This document shows positions 42,240 through 47,997 of a stretch of 47,997 nt of DNA, one piece after another. Positions within the stretch are counted from its first letter, which is position 1; each line of letters begins with the position of its first letter. The translations under genes were made by a program, and so were the position numbers. Source of the stretch: Patescibacteria group bacterium (lineage in GTDB: Bacteria; Patescibacteriota; Patescibacteriia; Magasanikbacterales; UBA922); assembly GCA_018823045.1 (NCBI GenBank), contig JAHJIX010000007.1:1-47997 (forward strand), given 5' to 3'. The notes beneath the pieces are model-generated. The model saw only the letters and a program-made list of their open reading frames with translations, did not search any database and was not told the DNA's origin.

Positions 42240-44366
42240 TTATCGTGTATATTCATATACCCATACTTCATCATTGCCAAAGGTCCACCATGCATCGGCT
42301 TCAATTTTTGCATTATCTCGAATAGGGGCAGCGGGTGCCCAATAGCTTGTGTGAATAAAATAGGCTTTGTCTACACCCGCATAATCCATTGCTTCTTCTA
42401 TCCAAAGTCTCTGTTGTCCTTGATAGACCATTTTTGCAAAGTAGGTATACATGCGTGATCCTGTTGGAATTGAATAAATATATTGTTCGCCATCTGCAAC
42501 TTGGTGGTACGGTAAAAAGCCAAATTCTTTCATTGCAGTGATACCGAGCATCTGATTAGATAATACAATATAGTCTGTTTGTTCATTATTTTTTTCGTGA
42601 ATAAAGTGTACGGCTTCAATATCTGCATCTCTTATAGATACCCCTGTATAATAGGAGAGTCTATTTCTTGTTGGGTAGGTAAAAAACCATGAAATAGTTA
42701 AGAAAAGGACTAAAAAGAGTATAGTAACAATTTGAGTTCTATTTTGTTGAGTTAAAATCCATGTATAGAGTTTTTTGAGTATGTAAGCAAATGCAGGAAG
42801 TAAAAAGAAATATGCCATCATCACAAGGCGTTTAGCATAGTTGCCTGCTTCATAATGCACAATATTTGAAAAGTGTATTGTCGTTGCAATAAGGGCTGCT
42901 GAAAGAAATAAGCCAAAGGCACTGGTAATAAAAAAGAGTTGTTTCTTTTTTTCTTTTATATGAAAAAGACCAATGCCCATAAGTGTAAGTATAATGATCG
43001 GGATAATGGCCTTGTATCGATAAAAAATAACCAGATTGAGTGGTGCTTGATCAAAACGTTCCCAATGTGGGGGAGTAAATAATGAAATAAATGTTTGCAT
43101 GTCTGCCCAGGGGAGACTGAGCGTAATAGATTGTTTTAAATATATAGTAAGTATCAGTGGAAGGGCAATCGCGAGTATGAACGTATAGATGATACTTGTG
43201 TAGATACTAACATGTTTTTTGTTGTACCATGCAAAAGCAATAATACAGAGTGGAATACCTGCAATAGCGTGTGTTCCAACAGTCATAAGACAGAGCAGTG
43301 CAATAAGGAAGTGATCTGTACCAGTGGCATTGTTCCATCTGCGCCACATCCAAATAGCTGTGAGTGTAGATAAGAGAAGGGTAAGATTAAAAGGAGTTGT
43401 AAAGATAAACCAAGATAACACCATGAGTGGAATCATGAATATGGCAAAGAGGCTTGTGTAGTCTTGTTCTTTTTGTTGAAAAAGAAAGAGTGGTAGTGTG
43501 ATACTTGAGAGTATTGGTACAAGAAAACTATCGATGTGAGCAATAGAAATATTACTAATACTATGTAGAAATAACACTAACATATATTGTCCGAGGTAGT
43601 ACGGATTTTTTGGGAGAATCATGCCATGGTCGCGGATATATGTTTCACTGGCTTGATGAATAATTGGGTCATAGCCATAGCCGTTTTTAAATAAAAGAAT
43701 AACAACACTCAGTAAGAGTATATATTGCAGTATACTCCCAATAAAAAGTAATCGAGAAGATGATTTCTTTTTGATAATACTAAAGAGAAAGAGTATTGTG
43801 GTGATGGCAAAGAGTATAAAAAACTTTGGACCAATCTGTGTCCATGGGGAATACAGGGTGCCGCCAAATTGTTTTGAGTAGAGTGTTCCAAGAAGAATAA
43901 GAGTGAGTATAATGGGTGCAAGGCCCCAGAGTGTTTTTTTTATATCAATATGTGGTGGTACTTGAACTGTTGGGAAAATTACTGTATGTTTGGTAGATAA
44001 ATAGATAGAGATACTCGTGGTTATACACATGAGGATAAGTGCAACACTATTGCTCCAGCCAAAAAACCAGTATATAGGGATAGCAATAATACTTTGGCTG
44101 AGAATGATTGTGAGTATGCCCAAAAAGGTTTTTTGTGTTTGAGAAAGATCAATATTCCATATATTTCTCCAAGTATAGCCATGTATAAGAAAGTATCCTA
44201 TATAAATAATGGGTCCAAGCATGCTTGGTAGTATAGAAAAAAGACTGAAAATAGACGATATTGTTACAATAAGAAGGATGATGGTATACTGTATACGACT
44301 ATTTTGCATAAAAATTGGTATGTTTAGGAGTATGCAATATATGAATATTATTATGCACAGACTCAC
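42240..44366 (-). CDS. Polytopic membrane protein, GT-C-like
   Basis: 708 aa with about 14 membrane helices over residues 1-560 and a soluble C-terminal outside domain (about 575-708). A conserved-looking acidic motif follows a helix in the middle: 'NGYGYDPIIHQASETYI' with Asp233, then 'NPYYLGQYMLVLFLHS'. This arrangement (polytopic, acidic loop, outside C-terminal domain) is that of GT-C lipid-linked sugar transferases such as PMT, ArnT or STT3 relatives, but motif support is thin. It shares architecture with the divergently transcribed 743-aa protein at 44495. Confidence 0.6.
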   Translation of the reverse strand: MSLCIIIFIYCILLNIPIFMQNSRIQYTIILLIVTISSIFSLFSILPSMLGPIIYIGYFLIHGYTWRNIWNIDLSQTQKTFLGILTIILSQSIIAIPIYWFFGWSNSVALILMCITTSISIYLSTKHTVIFPTVQVPPHIDIKKTLWGLAPIILTLILLGTLYSKQFGGTLYSPWTQIGPKFFILFAITTILFLFSIIKKKSSSRLLFIGSILQYILLLSVVILLFKNGYGYDPIIHQASETYIRDHGMILPKNPYYLGQYMLVLFLHSISNISIAHIDSFLVPILSSITLPLFLFQQKEQDYTSLFAIFMIPLMVLSWFIFTTPFNLTLLLSTLTAIWMWRRWNNATGTDHFLIALLCLMTVGTHAIAGIPLCIIAFAWYNKKHVSIYTSIIYTFILAIALPLILTIYLKQSITLSLPWADMQTFISLFTPPHWERFDQAPLNLVIFYRYKAIIPIIILTLMGIGLFHIKEKKKQLFFITSAFGLFLSAALIATTIHFSNIVHYEAGNYAKRLVMMAYFFLLPAFAYILKKLYTWILTQQNRTQIVTILFLVLFLTISWFFTYPTRNRLSYYTGVSIRDADIEAVHFIHEKNNEQTDYIVLSNQMLGITAMKEFGFLPYHQVADGEQYIYSIPTGSRMYTYFAKMVYQGQQRLWIEEAMDYAGVDKAYFIHTSYWAPAAPIRDNAKIEADAWWTFGNDEVWVYEYTR

Positions 44367-44494
44367 GTAGTTTTACTCGTGTAGCTTGTTGCAACAGCAG
44401 TACAAAACAATATTCATATATGACATATATATTAGTATAGAGATACCAATATTATGCCTAAGTATACCGACATTTTGTTGAAATAACAAGATAT

Positions 44495-46726
44495 ATGAAA
44501 AAAATATTATTACAATCAATGGGTAGCCTTGTATTATTGGGTGGGCTTCTTGGAAATATGTATCTTTGGCATCAAACCGTGCTTGGGGTTTTGTTGTTGT
44601 TTTTATTTTCTCTGTGGCTTGCATGGAAATGGCAGCCGAGTATTGCTAGGCTATTAAAAATCAAAGAAAAAACAATAATGACCTATGTTATTGCTGTAAC
44701 TGTTGTGATATATAGCTATGCGCTTTTATCTGGAATTTCTGTCATGTGGCATCATCTGACTATGGCGCATATTACTGGAATTTTGAGTATCAATGCAGTG
44801 CTCCCAGTATTGTTTTGGGTAATCATGAAGAAGAAAAAGACAAAGAGAGATAGAGGAGTGCGTTTACTCGTTGATAAGTATGCTTGCAGTGCACACGCTG
44901 TATTTGGAAGAAGTCCTTTGTATTTAATTGCCTTTATTTTTTTATGGGCGATTGGGATGGCATTGTTATTTAGTTCAACTAGTGATGCGGTGTTACTGTC
45001 TCCTTGGCAAACAGTGCATCATCTATTCTCGTATATATTTGCCTTAGTGACCTTGTTAGTAGGTATTTTATTATTTTCTCGGCATAGTACAGGAGTATTA
45101 CTCATTGTACTTATGTTGTACGGGGTATTACTTCATGCCTATGTGCCATTGTCTCATGTTTTACCATGGGGTGGAGATGTGTGGCGCCATATTGCAATAG
45201 AAGAAAGAATTGTCAATGAGGAGTTTATTCATCCCGTGTTGTTTGGTGAGATGAACGATGTTATTTCTGTTTGGAGTCTTGATATTCCACGAGTATTGGT
45301 TCATCCACAAAAATATAGTTATAGTTTACTTTGGGGCTTAACGTCTATTATTCATACGTTGACTGGTCTTTCTTTAGAATGGATTCATATTTGGTTGGTG
45401 CCATTACTTTTTGCATTAATTGTTCCTGTATTATTATTTCGTTTGGGGCATCTCTTATTTAATCATCCACGGCGTGGGCTTTGGTTTGCTGCCGGGACTT
45501 TTGCAGTGTATCCGTTTCAAGCAGCAGGGTCTCTGACTATTCCTGTGAGTTTGAGTTTTGTCTTTTTTCTGTTGACCCTTATTGTGTGGGCGACATATTT
45601 GCGTTATGGCTATCGTTATATGCGAATACTGCTTTTGTTTTTAGGAATACTTTTGTGTTTTGCTTATAGTCTGTATGCGATATTATTTTGGGGGCTACTG
45701 TTATGTACTGTTGTGTATCAAAAAATAAAACGGATAAAAAATATTGGATTACGACGGGTATTGTTTTGGCTACTGATGATTGCTTCTATGGGAGTTATTC
45801 CATTGATTGAATGGCTATTTGGTACTTGGCACATGACGTCATTTTCGCTAAATAATGTGGTACAAGCACTTGGACAGTGGAGTGGGTGGTATTATGTGAC
45901 TGAGATTCGCGATCATGATATATTGAGTGGGAATATTTTGATAAACCACACACCAAGCTATGCCTATGTTGCTTCTTTTCTTACGATGTGGCGTTGGTGG
46001 ATTTTGGCCGTATTAGCAGGTATATATGCGTCAGTGGGTGCTGGTATATTTTTTGTTATAAAAGATGCCATGGATGATCGTTGGCGTGTATTGTGGTGGG
46101 CATCTGTTTCGTTATTTGGTGGCTATATTATTGGTTGGCATTTTGGAGCCGGTGATTTAGCACTTGTGCGTCGCCTAGATATTGTGCTTGCATTGCTTGT
46201 TGTATTATTTGCTGTTCGTGGTTGGGGAGATCTTATGGATATTTTACGGACACGAGTAGCCAAAAAAACGTATCGAGTGATATTACTTACATGTGTGTTA
46301 TGTTTTATTGCTTTAGGTCTGCAAACATATCTCAGTGGGCCTGATGAGCATGTGATCAGTAAAGATGAGTACGATGCCGGTCAGTTTATCTCAGAAGAAT
46401 TGTCTTGGCATGAACCTGCTTGTGTTATTGCAGATACCTGGGTACTTTTAGCGCTAGAGCGCTCTACTCATGCGTATGTGGTCGGAGGAGGATTCCCTAT
46501 GGAACATCAATATGGACAAAGAGAGCGAGTAGCGCTTTTTGAAGATATCGAACAAGGTACATTTACAACATCGTCACTTGCTCACGCACATACATTAACT
46601 TCTTCTACGGAGTGTTTTGTCGTAACAGAAAATGATGTTGTTTTAGATGAATTATTTGAAGAGCAAGAACGTATTGGTTCATTGCATGTATGGAAGGAAA
46701 AAAGGCAAGAAGTTGTCACAGAGTAA
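44495..46726 (+). CDS. Polytopic membrane protein, GT-C-like (divergent partner)
   Basis: 743 aa with about 13-14 membrane helices up to residue about 610 and a soluble C-terminal domain (about 615-743). The loop motif 'VLPWGGDVWRHIAIEERIVN' (Asp near 227) stands where GT-C enzymes carry their first-loop catalytic Asp. 'PQKYSYSLLWGLTSIIHTL' corresponds in place to 'NPYYLGQYMLVLFLHS' of the 708-aa protein. Both are probably distant relatives. The 128-bp gap between the two divergent genes should hold both promoters, but I find no consensus pair. Likely role: transfer of lipid-linked sugars at the membrane; substrate unknown. Confidence 0.6.
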   Translation: MKKILLQSMGSLVLLGGLLGNMYLWHQTVLGVLLLFLFSLWLAWKWQPSIARLLKIKEKTIMTYVIAVTVVIYSYALLSGISVMWHHLTMAHITGILSINAVLPVLFWVIMKKKKTKRDRGVRLLVDKYACSAHAVFGRSPLYLIAFIFLWAIGMALLFSSTSDAVLLSPWQTVHHLFSYIFALVTLLVGILLFSRHSTGVLLIVLMLYGVLLHAYVPLSHVLPWGGDVWRHIAIEERIVNEEFIHPVLFGEMNDVISVWSLDIPRVLVHPQKYSYSLLWGLTSIIHTLTGLSLEWIHIWLVPLLFALIVPVLLFRLGHLLFNHPRRGLWFAAGTFAVYPFQAAGSLTIPVSLSFVFFLLTLIVWATYLRYGYRYMRILLLFLGILLCFAYSLYAILFWGLLLCTVVYQKIKRIKNIGLRRVLFWLLMIASMGVIPLIEWLFGTWHMTSFSLNNVVQALGQWSGWYYVTEIRDHDILSGNILINHTPSYAYVASFLTMWRWWILAVLAGIYASVGAGIFFVIKDAMDDRWRVLWWASVSLFGGYIIGWHFGAGDLALVRRLDIVLALLVVLFAVRGWGDLMDILRTRVAKKTYRVILLTCVLCFIALGLQTYLSGPDEHVISKDEYDAGQFISEELSWHEPACVIADTWVLLALERSTHAYVVGGGFPMEHQYGQRERVALFEDIEQGTFTTSSLAHAHTLTSSTECFVVTENDVVLDELFEEQERIGSLHVWKEKRQEVVTE

Positions 46727-46741
46727 ATAGTAGGTTATAAT
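46713..46741 (+). promoter_or_regulatory. Promoter for the coiled-coil/glutaredoxin unit
   Basis: TTGTCA (46713-46718), a 17-bp spacer and TATAAT (46736-46741), starting inside the end of the 743-aa gene. Confidence 0.7.
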
Positions 46742-46772
46742 AGAGATCAATTACATAAGGTAACATTTTTTT

Positions 46773-47126
46773 ATGCAAAATATACAAGAAGTATTTGCTC
46801 GCGTACAAGAAAACAAAAAACAACTAAAAGATCTTAAAGCGTCATATAATGATGCGCTTGATATGACCAGTGGGTATAAAGAAATTGCAGAAGAATTAAA
46901 AACACTTCGAGAAAAGAAAAAACAAGTTGAAGCACAAGTGAAAGAACAATTTATCAATGAGTTTACTCAAATGGAAGATTTGAAAATCGATATCCAAAGT
47001 GATATGGAGTTAATTAGCGATATTGCTATGACGCAAATTATGAAAGGGGAGACGGTTGATATTACTGATAAATATGATAATCAGTATGAACCGATCTTTA
47101 AAGTTTCATTTAAAAAAATGACCTAG
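46773..47126 (+). CDS. Small coiled-coil protein of unknown function
   Basis: 117 aa, soluble and highly charged. Residues about 5-70 form a coiled coil (VQENKKQLKDLKASYNDALD; IAEELKTLREKKKQVEAQV), followed by a short C-terminal part 'GETVDITDKYDNQYEPIFKV'. No family is recognised. It has its own promoter and is followed after 25 bp by a glutaredoxin-like gene, so the two are probably cotranscribed. Confidence 0.7.
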   Translation: MQNIQEVFARVQENKKQLKDLKASYNDALDMTSGYKEIAEELKTLREKKKQVEAQVKEQFINEFTQMEDLKIDIQSDMELISDIAMTQIMKGETVDITDKYDNQYEPIFKVSFKKMT

Positions 47127-47151
47127 TTTTTATTTATTAAGAAAGAATTAT

Positions 47152-47382
47152 ATGGCTGTTATTGTATATTCTACGCCAACGTGCCCGTTTTGTCATCAAG
47201 CAAAAGATTACTTATCACAAAAAGGTGTTGAGTTTGAAGATGTCAATGTTGCAGAAGATCAAACTCGTGCAGAAGAAATGGTAAAAAAATCAGGACAAAT
47301 GGGAGTGCCCGTGTTAGATATTAATGGAGAAATCTTAGTTGGGTTTCAACCGGTCTTGATTGATCAAGCACTTGAGAAATAG
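47152..47382 (+). CDS. Glutaredoxin/NrdH-like thiol oxidoreductase
   Basis: 76-aa thioredoxin fold. The active site is CPFC (Cys11 and Cys14) in STPTCPFCHQAKDYL; the cis-proline loop is 'GVPVLDINGEILVGF' (V-P motif). Length and ending 'FQPVLIDQALEK' match the glutaredoxin-like YruB/NrdH group that reduces disulfides in the cytoplasm, for instance of ribonucleotide reductase. No reductase gene is near. Cotranscribed with the coiled-coil gene. Confidence 0.92.
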   Translation: MAVIVYSTPTCPFCHQAKDYLSQKGVEFEDVNVAEDQTRAEEMVKKSGQMGVPVLDINGEILVGFQPVLIDQALEK

Positions 47383-47444
47383 AGAAATTGGTAAAAAATC
47401 ACAAAAAAGCCCTTAAATAATGTTGTAGTGACCCGGGTGGGACT

Positions 47445-47470
47445 CCCGCCTTCGCTAAAGCTATGGCGGG
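47445..47470. repeat. GC-rich palindromic repeat
   Basis: CCCGCC (47445-47450) and GGCGGG (47465-47470) around TTCGCTAAAGCTAT, with an inner GCT/AGC pair. It stands out by base composition and is of a type dispersed widely in bacterial genomes. It directly follows a 17-nt copy (47425-47441) of the edge of the downstream tRNA-like repeat. Confidence 0.6.
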
Positions 47471-47516
47471 TAAACTTCTCACCCCACAAATAGGGTGTGT
47501 TGTTATCTGTATAAAT

Positions 47517-47550
47517 AAGAACAATCTCCATTGATATGAAGATTGTTCTT
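47517..47550. terminator. Hairpin with A/T flanks
   Basis: AAGAACAATCT (47517-47527) and AGATTGTTCTT (47540-47550), 11 bp, loop 12 nt. It could terminate transcription coming from the minus-strand tRNA-like/GIY-YIG unit or from the glutaredoxin gene. Confidence 0.6.
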
Positions 47551-47551
47551 T

Positions 47552-47675
47552 GTGACCCGGGTGGGGTTCGAACCCACGACCATTCCAGACACTAAAGTGT
47601 CGGGACTGCTCTACCGGCTGAGCGATCAATGAGAGCTTGTATTCTTGTATGATTTTTCCATTTTTTAATTTGGTA
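47552..47675. repeat. Tandem repeat copy 1 (322-bp period)
   Basis: These 124 bp are identical to 47874-47997. The unit spans a tRNA-like sequence and the 3' end of a GIY-YIG gene. The second copy runs into the window edge, so the array continues beyond it. Confidence 0.95.
47553..47632 (-). other. tRNA-like sequence, copy 1 (not a functional tRNA by pairing)
   Basis: On the minus strand a good D-arm (GCTC AGCCGGTA GAGC, 47623-47608) and a perfect T-arm (GTGGG TTCGAAC CCCAC) followed by CCGGGTCA are present. The 5' acceptor strand, however, would be TCATTGA and cannot pair with CCGGGTC, and the anticodon region is a hairpin with a 4-nt loop (GACAC TTTA GTGTC) inside an arm 7 nt too long. It looks like a tRNA that lost its 5' acceptor strand and gained bases in the anticodon arm. 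Confidence 0.7.
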
Positions 47676-47867
47676 TTCTCTTTTTCGGGCTTCGGTGTGT
47701 GTTTCAAAATTTTCTGTGTATACCAAAATCCACGGCTTATGAATCCGTGTTGTTTTGGTATTGCCACGAGCGTGGTCTTGTAATCTTTTTTCTAAATCTT
47801 TGGTAGAACCAATATAAAATTTATTGGTTTCCTTTGATTGTAGAATATAGAATGTTCCTCCTATCAT
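47592..47867 (-). CDS. GIY-YIG endonuclease-domain protein (UPF0213/YhbQ-like)
   Basis: 91 aa. The nuclease motif is seen as 'GTFYILQS ... KFYIGSTKDLEKRLQDHARG' (FYI and YIG strands plus the catalytic Arg), followed by 'KPWILVYTENFETHTEARKR' with the metal-binding Glu, and 'EYQIKKWK'. The start at 47867 lies 1 bp after the tRNA-like copy 2 region and fits family length; the frame stays open upstream through the tRNA-like sequence. The last 11 residues (DRSAGRAVPTL) are encoded by the D-arm and anticodon arm of tRNA-like copy 1, and the stop codon lies in its anticodon loop. It may be a homing-type element that duplicates with its tRNA-like flank. Confidence 0.8.
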   Translation of the reverse strand: MIGGTFYILQSKETNKFYIGSTKDLEKRLQDHARGNTKTTRIHKPWILVYTENFETHTEARKREYQIKKWKNHTRIQALIDRSAGRAVPTL

Positions 47868-47874
47868 ATTGTAG

Positions 47875-47954
47875 TGACCCGGGTGGGGTTCGAACCCACG
47901 ACCATTCCAGACACTAAAGTGTCGGGACTGCTCTACCGGCTGAGCGATCAATGA
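47875..47954 (-). other. tRNA-like sequence, copy 2
   Basis: Identical to 47553-47632. It sits directly before the GIY-YIG gene on the minus strand. Confidence 0.7.
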
Positions 47955-47997
47955 GAGCTTGTATTCTTGTATGATTTTTCCATTTTTTAATTTGGTA
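47914..47997 (-). CDS. GIY-YIG protein, second copy, C-terminal end only
   Basis: The last 84 bp of the window encode, on the minus strand, YQIKKWKNHTRIQALIDRSA and the rest of the same C-terminus as the gene at 47592-47867, ending in tRNA-like copy 2. The rest lies outside the window. Confidence 0.75.
   Translation of the reverse strand, partial: YQIKKWKNHTRIQALIDRSAGRAVPTL

Larger units (their letters stand above)
47874..47997. repeat. Tandem repeat copy 2 (322-bp period), cut by window edge
   Basis: Identical to 47552-47675 with an offset of 322 bp. Confidence 0.95.

Noticed and set aside
47553-47632. Functional tRNA on the minus strand
   Set aside because: D- and T-arms are good but the acceptor strands do not pair and the anticodon arm has the wrong length and a 4-nt loop.
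47399-47767. Minus-strand open frame spanning tRNA-like copy 1 and the GC-rich palindrome
   Set aside because: It is a shadow of the GIY-YIG gene and the tRNA-like sequence in another frame.

Overview
The window is a stretch of AT-rich bacterial chromosome that reads most like a Candidate Phyla Radiation (Patescibacteria) genome. The signs are a set of housekeeping genes scattered rather than kept in classical operons (gatC-gatA without gatB, rplJ-rplL without rplK-rplA, rplU without rpmA next to it, mraZ-rsmH-ftsL-like without a downstream PBP gene), a tRNA gene with no encoded CCA, many start codons with no Shine-Dalgarno and a preceding 'at' or 'cat', very large secreted proteins of unknown function, and a membrane-anchored double-AAA+ Clp protein. 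The lineage call is inference; no rRNA is present. The standard genetic code fits all genes.

Layout. 0-6 kb: a large repeat protein, a frameshifted MazF/PemK-like toxin gene, a possible tiny minus-strand RNA, ligA, and a gene remnant fused in frame behind the ligA stop. 6-11 kb: gatC-gatA, a tandemly duplicated LOG-family protein flanked by dispersed palindromic repeats, tRNA-Ser(GGA), a 43-aa lipoprotein, a VanW-family protein and a cold-shock gene with a start-codon-sequestering leader. 11-24 kb: a surface/secretome island. It begins with a promoter-microORF-terminator unit, then a 1463-aa secreted protein with a transglutaminase-like domain, a small DKNYY-like membrane protein, an EndoU-like nuclease toxin cassette, its likely immunity gene, a DKNYY-repeat lipoprotein and a 1351-aa multidomain surface protein. 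This looks like a polymorphic-toxin locus and is the most interesting part of the window.

24-32 kb: a structured-RNA candidate, a mraZ operator region, mraZ-rsmH-ftsL-like, a membrane protein plus a membrane-anchored Clp ATPase with a degenerate first AAA+ site, a WecA/MraY-family sugar-phosphate transferase, a DUF192 protein and rplU. 32-36 kb: an ECF sigma factor with overlapping membrane anti-sigma candidate and a Spy/CpxP-like secreted protein, then the L10 leader with an attenuator, rplJ and rplL. 35.4-41 kb, minus strand: recR and ybaB, a receptor-like protein with three tandem Cache-like modules and no output domain, and dnaB. 41-48 kb: a GT4-type glycosyltransferase, two divergent GT-C-like polytopic proteins, a coiled-coil protein, a glutaredoxin, and a 322-bp-period tandem repeat that carries a GIY-YIG endonuclease gene ending inside a tRNA-like sequence.

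Consensus sigma-70 promoters with 17-bp spacing and strong intrinsic terminators can be read at many gene boundaries, which makes the transcription-unit calls fairly firm. Functions of most large secreted proteins are not recognisable beyond their domains.
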